From an uncultured Pelagibacteraceae bacterium (GTDB lineage: Bacteria; Pseudomonadota; Alphaproteobacteria; Pelagibacterales; Pelagibacteraceae): 54,981 nt of DNA. The notes under the pieces are model-generated. The model saw nothing but the letters and a program-made list of their open reading frames with translations. It was not told where the DNA came from and did no database searches. Numbering within the stretch: position 1 is the stretch's first letter; the number at the start of each line of letters is the position of its first letter. Below, one piece after another: positions 10,110 through 19,386 of this stretch. Location of the stretch: the NCBI GenBank assembly GCA_902607585.1, contig CACLKP010000003.1:1-54981 (forward strand). Direction: 5' to 3'. A program made the position numbers and the translations under genes.

Positions 10110-11051
10110 CTAGCCAAATTGACCGCCTGCCCTAAATCTATAAATATATTGAGGCAAGATACTTTGAATGGTTTTTCCGCTAATACCAAGATCTTTTAAA
10201 GTAGGATGTTCACCTGAAACAATATTATTGTATCTCAGTATGTCAACTTGATCGGGAGTCAAAAGTGGATTGTTCATCATTTGCAAAAAATAGGATTGAA
10301 ATTTTGCTATGCCAAAAGGAATAGAAATTAGAAATCTTTTTTTCTTTATTTCAACTAATAATATTTCCATGAGTTTTCTAAATGAATAATTCTCAGGTCC
10401 ACCTAATTCATAAATTTTTGGTTTTAAATTATTAAGCTCTAGTACTTTAATAATAGCTTTGGCAACATCCCCTACATAAACCGGCGCGAATTTTGTTTTT
10501 CCACCACCTACTAGTGGAAGAATTGGAGAAAATTGTGCAATAGATGCAAATGTGTTAAAGAATTTATCATCTGGTCCAAAACAAACAGAGGGTCTTAAAA
10601 TTACTGATGATCTAAAAGTATCCTGTATATTTTTTTCCCCTTGAAGTTTTGATTGCATGTATTTTGAAACATGTCCTTCCTTTACTCCAAGAGCGCTTAT
10701 GTGAACTAAGTTTTTTATTCCAAATTCATTACATAAATTGCTTAACAGATGTGGAAACTGGGCATGAATTTGATTAAACTTTTGTTTTCTTGTTTCGTAA
10801 AGAATACCCACAAGATTAATCACAAAATCGCAGTTTTTTAAAATTTTCTTAACATCTTCTTGATAAAAAATATTAGTTTTAAAAAGTTCGATTTGTCCCG
10901 GATTACCTAAAGGCTTCAAGTAGCCTTTTAAGTATGGATTTCGAGTTGCCACCTTTACTCGGTAGTCTAACTTTGTTAATTGACGCATTAAATGTTTGCC
11001 AAGAAAACCCCCACCCCCAAAAATAGCTATTATTTTCTGATTATTTTGCAT
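10110..11051 (-). CDS. NAD(P)-dependent epimerase/dehydratase, NDUFA9-like
   Basis: IAIFGGGGFLGKHL Rossmann, NLVGILYE, ILRPSVCFGPDDKFFN, LPLVGGGKTKFAPVYVGDVAKAI, YELGGPE; start set at the Met of MQNNQKIIAIFGG. Confidence 0.88.
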   Translation of the reverse strand: MQNNQKIIAIFGGGGFLGKHLMRQLTKLDYRVKVATRNPYLKGYLKPLGNPGQIELFKTNIFYQEDVKKILKNCDFVINLVGILYETRKQKFNQIHAQFPHLLSNLCNEFGIKNLVHISALGVKEGHVSKYMQSKLQGEKNIQDTFRSSVILRPSVCFGPDDKFFNTFASIAQFSPILPLVGGGKTKFAPVYVGDVAKAIIKVLELNNLKPKIYELGGPENYSFRKLMEILLVEIKKKRFLISIPFGIAKFQSYFLQMMNNPLLTPDQVDILRYNNIVSGEHPTLKDLGISGKTIQSILPQYIYRFRAGGQFG

Positions 11052-11073
11052 TTTGACAACATTAACATTATAT

Positions 11074-11718
11074 ATGAGTTTAGGTATGACAAAAATTTTC
11101 AAATATCAAGATGATATCGATTCAGCTACATTAAAAGAATTAGAAAAACATTCAAGTCTTTCTCTAGACACCGAAGGGTCTGGCCTACAAATTCCACACC
11201 GAGATAGGCTTAGCTTAATTCAATTTAGTACGGGAAATAATGACGCTTATATTATACAGCCAAACAAAAAAGATTATAAAGCTCCTAATATCGTAAAAAT
11301 TTTAGAAAATGACCAAATTACAAAAATTGGCCATTATTTGAGATATGATGTTTCTGGTTTAGAATATTTTCTTAAGTGCAATGTAAAAAATATTTTTGAC
11401 ACTAAGATAGCAAGTAAGTTATGCCGAACTTACTCTCAATCACATGGCTTGAAAGATCTTGTGATGGAGTTTTGTAACAAAAAGATGGATAAAAGACTTG
11501 GTAGCAGTGATTGGAATAAAAGCTTAAACGAACTAACAGATGCACAGCTACAATACTGTAGTAACGATGTTATTTATCTACATAAAATAAAAGATGCACT
11601 TTATAAAATGTTAGTTAGAGAAAATAGGCTAGAACTATATAATAATTCTATTCAATTTTTAAAAACAAGAATAAGATTGGATCAAAGCGGATTTACGGAA
11701 GACATTTTTCAACACTAA
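11074..11718 (+). CDS. rnd: Ribonuclease D-type 3'-5' exonuclease
   Basis: SLDTEGSGL (DEDD), HYLRYDVSGL, DTKIASKLCRTYSQSHGLKDLV, YCSNDVIYLHKI; ATG at 11074 preferred. Confidence 0.88.
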   Translation: MSLGMTKIFKYQDDIDSATLKELEKHSSLSLDTEGSGLQIPHRDRLSLIQFSTGNNDAYIIQPNKKDYKAPNIVKILENDQITKIGHYLRYDVSGLEYFLKCNVKNIFDTKIASKLCRTYSQSHGLKDLVMEFCNKKMDKRLGSSDWNKSLNELTDAQLQYCSNDVIYLHKIKDALYKMLVRENRLELYNNSIQFLKTRIRLDQSGFTEDIFQH

Positions 11719-12693
11719 ATGAACAAAGATTTACAAATAGCAAAAAAAACAGTTCAAACGGAAATTAATGCGTTAAAAAAGTTATCTCGAAGTTATAATA
11801 GTTCATCCCAATTTTCGAAAGCTGTTAGTTTAGTCTCTAAAACTCGTGGCAAGGTATTAGTAGTTGGAGTTGGAAAAAGCTATATAGTAGGAATCAAAGT
11901 TAGCGCTACATTATCAAGTCTTGGTACTCCAAGTGTAGCTTTTAATGCTACTGACCTACAACATGGAGGTCTTGGTGCTATTCAAAAAAAACATGACGTT
12001 TTGTTAGTATTTAGTGTTTCCGGAGAATCTTCAGAATTAAATCACATATTAAGATATGCTAATAGACATAATATTTATGTTATTGGTGTCAGTTGTAGGG
12101 CATCATCAATGCTACTTCGTAATTCTAATATCAAAATATTACTTCCTAAAGTTGTTGAAGCTGGTCATAGCCTAGCTCCAACATCATCTTCTTTAAATTT
12201 TCTTAGTTGGGGAGATTCTCTTGCAATCGCTTGCATGAAGAGAAAAAAATGGACAAATAAAAAATTTATTACAACTCATCCATCTGGAACATTAGCTACA
12301 TCTTTAATCCTAGTAAAAGAAATCATGGCAAAAAAGAAAGAAATTCCATTAATCTCTTCAGACAAAACTATGCGAGCTGCTATAGCAGAAATGTCTAAAA
12401 AAAGATTAGGAGTAGTTTGTTGTAGAGAAAAAAGCGGAAAAATTAATATTTTGACTGATGGTGATTTGCGTAGGCATTCAAATAATTTGTATAAAAAAAC
12501 AATTTTAAAGGTCTCTAGTAAAAATCCAACTTGGATTGCAGATACAGCTACAGCTCTCTCAGCAATTGAAAAAATGAACTCTCAAAAAATAACTTCACTA
12601 TTAGTTGCACATAATCAAGATATAAATAAAAAGATTAAAAAAGTTATTGGTATACTGCATTTACATCATTGTCTGAGCCGGGGCATTAAATGA
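11719..12693 (+). CDS. kdsD: KpsF/GutQ (arabinose-5-phosphate isomerase)-family SIS + CBS protein
   Basis: SIS domain (VVGVGKSYIVGIK, SVSGESSE, LAPTSSS, THPSGTLA) and two CBS repeats; next to lptC/lptB. SIS motifs are divergent. Confidence 0.8.
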   Translation: MNKDLQIAKKTVQTEINALKKLSRSYNSSSQFSKAVSLVSKTRGKVLVVGVGKSYIVGIKVSATLSSLGTPSVAFNATDLQHGGLGAIQKKHDVLLVFSVSGESSELNHILRYANRHNIYVIGVSCRASSMLLRNSNIKILLPKVVEAGHSLAPTSSSLNFLSWGDSLAIACMKRKKWTNKKFITTHPSGTLATSLILVKEIMAKKKEIPLISSDKTMRAAIAEMSKKRLGVVCCREKSGKINILTDGDLRRHSNNLYKKTILKVSSKNPTWIADTATALSAIEKMNSQKITSLLVAHNQDINKKIKKVIGILHLHHCLSRGIK

Positions 12694-13277
12694 AAAAAAA
12701 ACAACAAAACATTCAAATAATTCTCATATCAATTGGACTTCTGTTAATCCTTATTACGTATTTCTACTATCCTTATATGAAGAGAGCTCAACTTATTGAA
12801 AATCAATCTGCTAAGAAAGGTTTGGAAAGTACCCTTGAAGATCAAAGTACTTCCTTCGAAAATGTGCAATATAAGGGACTGTATGATGTAGATAAACCAT
12901 TTACAATAACGTCTGAAGAAGCTTACATACTAGATGAAGAACCTGAGTTTGTTTATATGACTAATGTACATACAATTTTGTATTTATCCGATGGAAGAAT
13001 AGTAAATATCAAGGCAGATAAAGGCAAATATAATAAAGTAACATACGATTGTTTTTTAAAGCAAAATGTTAAAGCTACTGATGGAGAAACAAAAATCTTT
13101 GCGGAAAATTTAGACTTATTAGCAACCATAAGTTCTGTAAAAATTTATAAAAATGTCACTTTAAATTATCCAGCAGGTTCTCTTGTAGCAGATAAAATGG
13201 ATTATGATTTTGAAACAAAATATTTTAAAGTTTCAATGTTTGAAGACAAATCTGTAAAAATAAAAGTAACTAAATGA
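12690..13277 (+). CDS. lptC: LptC/OstA-like LPS export protein
   Basis: Single N-terminal TM then beta-rich repeats; genomic context between kdsD and lptB. Confidence 0.7.
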   Translation: MKKKQQNIQIILISIGLLLILITYFYYPYMKRAQLIENQSAKKGLESTLEDQSTSFENVQYKGLYDVDKPFTITSEEAYILDEEPEFVYMTNVHTILYLSDGRIVNIKADKGKYNKVTYDCFLKQNVKATDGETKIFAENLDLLATISSVKIYKNVTLNYPAGSLVADKMDYDFETKYFKVSMFEDKSVKIKVTK

Positions 13278-14038
13278 GCAACATAAAAAAATTTAGGATC
13301 ATAAAATTTAAATCTAAACCTGTATTTACTGCTAAAAATATATCTAAATCTTTTGGTGAAAGAGTTATATTAAGAAAAATTGATATTCATTTAAATAAAG
13401 GAGAAATGTTGGGTTTGTTAGGTAGCAATGGTGCTGGCAAAAGTACTTTTATGAATATTGTTTTGGGACTATTAAAATCTGATTTTGGAGACATATTTTT
13501 GGGTAACACAAAATTAACACCACTGCCTATCCACCAAAGATCAAAATTGGGAATTGCATATTTGCCTCAGCAAACCTCAATTTTTAGAGGACTTACTGTT
13601 TATGAAAATTTATTAGGAATTGCACAAATTGTAAAAAAAAGCACTATTGATCAAAAAGATGTAGTTGAAAAATTAATGGCTGAATTTTCAATTACACATT
13701 TAAGGGATATTAAGGCAACAGCATTATCTGGAGGAGAACGACGACGAGCTGAAATAGCTCGATGTTTAATAAATAATCCCAAAGTCTTATTATTAGACGA
13801 ACCTTTTGCGGGCGTAGATCTTCTTTCAATACATGATATCAAAGGTTTACTTTTGAAGCTACAGGCTAGAGGCTGCGCTGTATTAGTAACAGACCATAAT
13901 GCTTCACAACTTCTTTCCGTTGTGGATCGAGCCTATGTACTTGCAAATGGAAGTATAGTTGCAAATGGCACACCTCGCCAGATTATAAATACTACCGAAG
14001 CAAAAAAATTATACTTTGGTGAAGATTTTACCATCTAG
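13274..14038 (+). CDS. lptB: LptB-like LPS export ABC transporter ATPase
   Basis: LLGSNGAGKST Walker A, ALSGGERRRAEIARCL signature, VLLLDEPFAGVD Walker B. Confidence 0.88.
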   Translation: MSNIKKFRIIKFKSKPVFTAKNISKSFGERVILRKIDIHLNKGEMLGLLGSNGAGKSTFMNIVLGLLKSDFGDIFLGNTKLTPLPIHQRSKLGIAYLPQQTSIFRGLTVYENLLGIAQIVKKSTIDQKDVVEKLMAEFSITHLRDIKATALSGGERRRAEIARCLINNPKVLLLDEPFAGVDLLSIHDIKGLLLKLQARGCAVLVTDHNASQLLSVVDRAYVLANGSIVANGTPRQIINTTEAKKLYFGEDFTI

Positions 14039-14044
14039 CATATA

Positions 14045-15394
14045 ATGCAAAAAAAAAAATCTGTTTCAATAAATGGTAAAATTGAAAAATTTGACAAAAA
14101 TATCACTGTTGAAAGTGATAAAAGTATATCACACAGATCATTATTAATCGCAAGTCAATGTATAGGTCTCTCAAATATAAAAAATATTTTAGAAAGTGAT
14201 GATATAAGAAATACAATAATTTGCTTAAAAAAACTTGGGGTAAAAATATTAAAAAAAAATAGAAAATATATAGTTTATGGAAATGGATTGGGATCATTTA
14301 AAAAACCAAAAAATAATTTTCTCTATGCTGGAAATTCAGGAACTCTAGCTAGAATGCTCTTTCCTCTGTTGGGAACACAGTCAAATATTAAAGTTAAGAT
14401 TGCTGGAGATAATAGTTTGAATAAAAGAGACATGAAAAGAATTATCGATCCTCTATCAAAAATTGGTTGTAATTTTTACCCTAAAAATAAAACAACTCTT
14501 CCTTTAACAATTGAAGGAACAGATATGCCTCTGGCACAAAAACATTTCGAAAAAATTGGTTCAGCTCAGGTAAAATCTGCTATTTTGCTTGCGGGGCTTA
14601 ATACTCCTGGAATTACTCAGATTGAAGTAAAAAAAAATTCTAGAAACCACACTGAAAACTTATTAAAAGCAATAAAAGCTGACATAAAAATAAAAAAACT
14701 ACTAAAAAGTCATTTAATTTCTTTAAGAGGGCAAAAAAATTTATTTGGATTTAATCTGAAAATTCCTGGAGACTTATCTTCTGCAGCTCCTTTTATTATT
14801 CTAACTTTATTAACACCTAATTCAAAATTATTGATTAAAAACGTCAGTTGTAACAAAACTAGAATAGGGTTTGTTAATATTTTAAAAAAAATGAATGCAA
14901 ATATAGAAATTAAAAATTTAAAAAAAATATCAGGTGAATCTGTAGGTAATATTATTATTAAAAGCAGTTTACTTAGATCAATAAAATGTCCAAAAGATTT
15001 GGTCCCATTTACTATCGATGAATTTCCTCTTTTATTCATCGCAGCTTCCATTGTAAAGGGTATATCAAAATTTAATGGAATTAACGAACTACGACATAAA
15101 GAATCTGATAGAATTAAAAGTATTGAAATCGGTTTAAATCAAATTGGAATAAAAACTAAATCTACTAAAGATAGCTTAACAATATTTGGTAACCCTAATA
15201 TACAAATTAAAAAGACATTAAAAATTAATCCTAAAGAGGATCATCGAATTGCAATAGCTTTTTTTTGTTTAGGTCAATTATTAAAAGGAAGAGTTGAGAT
15301 TAAGAATTTTCAAACTGTTAATACATCTTTTCCCAAATTTTTATACACCATGAAAAAAATCGGAGCAAATTTTGAAGTTAAAAAAAAAAATTAA
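14045..15394 (+). CDS. aroA: 3-phosphoshikimate 1-carboxyvinyltransferase (EPSP synthase) family
   Basis: DKSISHRS, AGNSGTLARML, SAQVKSAILLAGL, IDEFPLLFIAAS, ELRHKESDR, DHRIAIAF; upstream of cmk-rpsA. Confidence 0.9.
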   Translation: MQKKKSVSINGKIEKFDKNITVESDKSISHRSLLIASQCIGLSNIKNILESDDIRNTIICLKKLGVKILKKNRKYIVYGNGLGSFKKPKNNFLYAGNSGTLARMLFPLLGTQSNIKVKIAGDNSLNKRDMKRIIDPLSKIGCNFYPKNKTTLPLTIEGTDMPLAQKHFEKIGSAQVKSAILLAGLNTPGITQIEVKKNSRNHTENLLKAIKADIKIKKLLKSHLISLRGQKNLFGFNLKIPGDLSSAAPFIILTLLTPNSKLLIKNVSCNKTRIGFVNILKKMNANIEIKNLKKISGESVGNIIIKSSLLRSIKCPKDLVPFTIDEFPLLFIAASIVKGISKFNGINELRHKESDRIKSIEIGLNQIGIKTKSTKDSLTIFGNPNIQIKKTLKINPKEDHRIAIAFFCLGQLLKGRVEIKNFQTVNTSFPKFLYTMKKIGANFEVKKKN

Positions 15395-16046
15395 ATTATT
15401 AGTTGCTTGTGACGGTAGAGCTGCTTCCGGTAAAACGACTGCAGCAAAACTAATAAGTAAAAAATATCACTTGCATTTTCTTTCGTCAGGATTACTTTAT
15501 AGATACATTAGTTATAAATTACTCTTAAAAAATAAATTATTGAATAAGAATATATATATTAAAAAAATTATAAAAAAAATTACTTTAAACAAACTAAAAA
15601 ACAAAAATCTCTTTAAAGAAAATGTGACGCGATACGCAGCTGAAATTGCTAAATCAAAAAAAATAAGAAAGCTACTAGGAAAATACCAAAAAAAATTTTC
15701 AAAACAAAATCATGTTTGTATTGAAGGGCGAGATATTGGCAATGTAATATGCCCAAATGCAGATGTTAAAATTTTTTTCAAATGTAATCTTAGGGTTAGA
15801 ACTAAAAGAAGATGGAAAGAATATAAAAAAAATAATTTAACGTTAACTTTAAGAGAAGTAAAAAAAGCCTTAAAAACAAGAGATTATTCAGATATCAATC
15901 GCAAACACAGTCCTTTACGTGTACCAAAAGATTCGATAGTAATTGACACCTCGAAATTAAGTAAAAAACAAACGTTAGGCAAAATTTCGAATATAATAGA
16001 GAAGAAATTATTATTAAAATATGGAAGAAATTATAAAGCAAAATAA
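15372..16046 (+). CDS. cmk: Cytidylate kinase
   Basis: DGRAASGKTTAAKLI P-loop, SSGLLYRYISY, IEGRDIGNVICPNADVKIFF, TRDYSDINRKHSPL. Confidence 0.9.
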   Translation: MKLKKKIKLLVACDGRAASGKTTAAKLISKKYHLHFLSSGLLYRYISYKLLLKNKLLNKNIYIKKIIKKITLNKLKNKNLFKENVTRYAAEIAKSKKIRKLLGKYQKKFSKQNHVCIEGRDIGNVICPNADVKIFFKCNLRVRTKRRWKEYKKNNLTLTLREVKKALKTRDYSDINRKHSPLRVPKDSIVIDTSKLSKKQTLGKISNIIEKKLLLKYGRNYKAK

Positions 16047-17730
16047 AAGCAAATCTCACCAAGAATTTGAGAAACTCCTGTCCGAAGATCTTGGAAATAG
16101 AAAATTTAAAGAGGGTGAAATAACAACTGGTACTATAGAAGAAATCGGAAAAAAATTTGTTTTTATTGATTTGGGACTTAAAAGTTCTGGAGCAATACCA
16201 ATTGAAGAATTTAAACTTACCAAAGAAATAGATAACATCGAAGTTGGATCAAAAATTGATGTTCTTTTAGAAAAAATAGAAAACAAAAATGGAGAGATTG
16301 TTGTAAGTCGAGAAAAAGCTAAAAGAACAAAGTCATGGAAAAAAATGGAAAAAGCTTTTGAAAATAAAGAAGAGGTCAAAGGTGTTATTATTTCGAGATG
16401 TAAGGGAGGATTTGTTGTTAATGTTGATTCATGTCTTTGTTTTCTACCTGCATCTCAACTAGATATGAGACCTTTAAAAAATTTTGACCATCTAATGAGA
16501 GTGCCTCAAACCTTTGAATGTGTAAAACTAGATAAAAAAAGGGGGAATATAGTTTTATCTAGACGCGCCGTTATAGAGAAAATTAGAAACAAAGATAAAA
16601 ACAAAATTATATCAAAATTAAAGGAAGGAGACGTAGTTCAGGGTATTGTAAAAAACCTTACGGATTGGGGAGTGTTCATTGATTTAAATGGTGTGGACGC
16701 CTTGCTGCACATTACGGACATCTCCTGGAGTAGAATTAATAAACCATCAGAATTGCTTTCGCTTGGTCAATCAATAAAAGTAAAAATTATCAAAATTGAA
16801 CCTGTAAAATTAAAAATTAGTGTAAGTATAAAACACCTTACCGAAGATCCTTACACGAAAATAATAAATAAATATAAAATAGGAGAAAAATATTCAGCAA
16901 TCGTAACAAAAGTTCAAGATTACGGTTGCTTCGCAAAGTTAGAAGAAGGTTTAGAGGGATTAATTCATCAATCTGAATTATCTTGGACTAAAAAAAATAT
17001 CCACCCAGGAAAGATATTATCAACATCTCAAAAAATTGAAGTGGAACTTTTAGAAAAAGATACTGAAAAAAGAAGACTTTCCTTAAGTTACAAAAATACA
17101 TTAGTTAATCCTTGGAATAAATTTACTAAAGATCATAAAGTAGGAGATAAGTTTGAGGGATTAATAAAAAATATAACTGACTATGGATTGTTCGTATCGA
17201 TTAAAGACACAGAGCTTGATGGATTAATTCATTATAAAGATTTAAGCTGGTCTGAAAAAGAATCCGAATTAGAAAAATATAAAAAAAATCAAGCAATTAA
17301 ATTTAAAATCTTGGAAATAAATCGAGAAAATGAAAAAATAAGACTTGGAATAAAACAGCTTAACGACGATCCTTTTGATTTTTTTGTTAATAAAAATTTA
17401 TCCGACATAGTAACAGTAGCCGTGCACAGTTCAACGCAAAATGGAATTTATGTTAATGTTGGAAAGAAAAATTTATCGATTTTAATCAAAAAAAGTCAAT
17501 TAGCAAAAGAACCTGAAAACCAGCGACCATCAAGATTCGTTAGAGGGGATAAATTGGATGCTATAATTACAGAACTAGATAAAGAAAAGAGAAAAGTTTC
17601 ACTTTCCATTAAAGCTTTAGAAGAAAAACAAACAAAAGAAGCTGTAAAAAAATATGGATCCAAGGATTCAGGTGGAGTGCTTGGCGACATATTTAATTTT
17701 TCAAGTTTAAAAAAAAAAACTAAAAAATAA
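16021..17730 (+). CDS. rpsA: 30S ribosomal protein S1
   Basis: Multiple S1 domains (VVQGIVKNLTDWGVFIDLNGVDALLHITDISW, etc.); C-terminal KYGSKDSGGVLGDIF. Confidence 0.93.
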   Translation: MEEIIKQNKSKSHQEFEKLLSEDLGNRKFKEGEITTGTIEEIGKKFVFIDLGLKSSGAIPIEEFKLTKEIDNIEVGSKIDVLLEKIENKNGEIVVSREKAKRTKSWKKMEKAFENKEEVKGVIISRCKGGFVVNVDSCLCFLPASQLDMRPLKNFDHLMRVPQTFECVKLDKKRGNIVLSRRAVIEKIRNKDKNKIISKLKEGDVVQGIVKNLTDWGVFIDLNGVDALLHITDISWSRINKPSELLSLGQSIKVKIIKIEPVKLKISVSIKHLTEDPYTKIINKYKIGEKYSAIVTKVQDYGCFAKLEEGLEGLIHQSELSWTKKNIHPGKILSTSQKIEVELLEKDTEKRRLSLSYKNTLVNPWNKFTKDHKVGDKFEGLIKNITDYGLFVSIKDTELDGLIHYKDLSWSEKESELEKYKKNQAIKFKILEINRENEKIRLGIKQLNDDPFDFFVNKNLSDIVTVAVHSSTQNGIYVNVGKKNLSILIKKSQLAKEPENQRPSRFVRGDKLDAIITELDKEKRKVSLSIKALEEKQTKEAVKKYGSKDSGGVLGDIFNFSSLKKKTKK

Positions 17731-17752
17731 GAAATAGCTATATAATAAATTT

Positions 17753-18064
17753 ATGGTTAAATCTGAATTGTTGCAAAAGTTGTGCAACCATTATCCCAAT
17801 CTTCTTCGTAAAGATATAGAAAAAATTTTAGAAATTATTTTTCTTGAAATGATAGAGGCTCTTTGTAGAGAAGAAAATATAGAAATTAGAGGTTTTGGAA
17901 TTTTTAAAATAGTGCTAAGAAAAGCCAGAATGGGCAGAAACCCAAAAAGTTCAGAATTAGTTAAAATAGCTGAAAAAAAAGCAATTCGATGGAAAATGAG
18001 TAAAGCCCTTTTTGGCAGATTAAACAAAAATTTTACTGAGAACAAAATATCTGATACTTATTAA
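17753..18064 (+). CDS. ihfB: Integration host factor beta / HU-family DNA-binding protein
   Basis: MVKSELLQKL...EIRGFGIFKIVLRKARMGRNPKSSE; follows rpsA. Confidence 0.88.
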   Translation: MVKSELLQKLCNHYPNLLRKDIEKILEIIFLEMIEALCREENIEIRGFGIFKIVLRKARMGRNPKSSELVKIAEKKAIRWKMSKALFGRLNKNFTENKISDTY

Positions 18065-18081
18065 AATATAATTAAAAATCA

Positions 18082-18759
18082 GTGAATAAAATTATTCTTG
18101 CACTAGACAACATAGTTTTAGATGAAGCCCTTTCGATTTCCAATCAAGTTAAAGATAAACTTCTCACCGTAAAGGTTGGATTAGAACTTTATAATTTAGC
18201 TCACAAAACAGGAATTAAAAAATTTAACGACATTGGTCTCAACAATCTCATGCTTGATCTGAAACTCCAAGACATTCCAAACACAATATATCGTTCAATT
18301 TTGGCATTAAAAGGAATTAAATTTGAATACCTTACAGTGATGGCGCTTGGAGGTAATGAAATGATAAAACAAGCAAAGAAAGCTACAAATGAAATAGATC
18401 CAAACATAAAAGTTTTAGCCGTGACTATACTGACGAGCCTAAAAAATGAATTGCCTGAGTTAGGATTTAATTCTTCCGTTGAAGATACTGTGGTTCAACT
18501 TGCAAAAAACTCTAGTGAAGCAGATGGCTATGTGTGTTCTGCATTAGAAGCAAAATTATTAAGAGAAAAAGTTTCGAAAAATAAATTAATATTTTGTCCA
18601 GGAATTAGAATGCCAGGCGATTCCAAAAATGATCAAGTTCGGTCGGCATCGCCTGCCCTTGCATTACAAAATGGAGCGGATGCATGCATTATGGGAAGAT
18701 CTCTACTTCAAGGAGATATTAGTAAAAACTTAGAAAAAGTTTTAAACTCCATCAAATAA
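18082..18759 (+). CDS. pyrF: Orotidine 5'-phosphate decarboxylase
   Basis: ILALDN, KVGLELY, LDLKLQDIPNTI, VTILTSL, PGIRMPGD..DQVR; GTG start. Confidence 0.88.
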   Translation: MNKIILALDNIVLDEALSISNQVKDKLLTVKVGLELYNLAHKTGIKKFNDIGLNNLMLDLKLQDIPNTIYRSILALKGIKFEYLTVMALGGNEMIKQAKKATNEIDPNIKVLAVTILTSLKNELPELGFNSSVEDTVVQLAKNSSEADGYVCSALEAKLLREKVSKNKLIFCPGIRMPGDSKNDQVRSASPALALQNGADACIMGRSLLQGDISKNLEKVLNSIK

Positions 18760-18762
18760 TCA

Positions 18763-19386
18763 ATGCTTCTTGCTAAAATTTGTGGTCTCACCGAAACTAT
18801 TCATATTGAGAAATGTATAGAGTATGGCGCAAGTATGTGCGGATTTATATTATTTTACCCAAAAAGTCATAGAAATTTATGTCTTGATAAAGCTAAAGAG
18901 TTGACTTCTTTGAAACATTCAAAATCTAACGTTGCGGTTATGGTTCAGCCTAATAAATCTCAGTTAGAGAGTATTAAAAATTTAAATTTTCAATACTATC
19001 AAATTTATGGCGATCAAGATCCGGATGAAATTAATAAGATTAAAAAAAGATATGGCGTTAAAATAATTAAAGCACTTACTATAGAAACTGAGGAGAACGT
19101 ATTGAAATATAAAAAATACCAAGATATTTCGAACGTTATTCTCTTTGATTCAATTGGCAAGGAGAAATCATTATCTTTTGACCACTCCTTATTAAAAGAT
19201 GTATCAAAAAATGTAATAAAAATGATTGCCGGAAATATTCAAATTCAAGATCTTGAAAAAATAAGCAAAATAGCAGATATTGTGGACGTAAGTGGCGCGG
19301 TTGAAACCGAGAAGAAAAAAGATTTAACTAAAATCAAAGAATTTTTATTAAAAATAAAAGAAATAAATGAAAATAGAACCCTTTAA
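18763..19386 (+). CDS. trpF: Phosphoribosylanthranilate isomerase-family protein (divergent)
   Basis: AKICGLT, GFILFYPKSHRN, ILFDS, VDVSGAVE; locus order trpF-trpB-trpA. Confidence 0.8.
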   Translation: MLLAKICGLTETIHIEKCIEYGASMCGFILFYPKSHRNLCLDKAKELTSLKHSKSNVAVMVQPNKSQLESIKNLNFQYYQIYGDQDPDEINKIKKRYGVKIIKALTIETEENVLKYKKYQDISNVILFDSIGKEKSLSFDHSLLKDVSKNVIKMIAGNIQIQDLEKISKIADIVDVSGAVETEKKKDLTKIKEFLLKIKEINENRTL

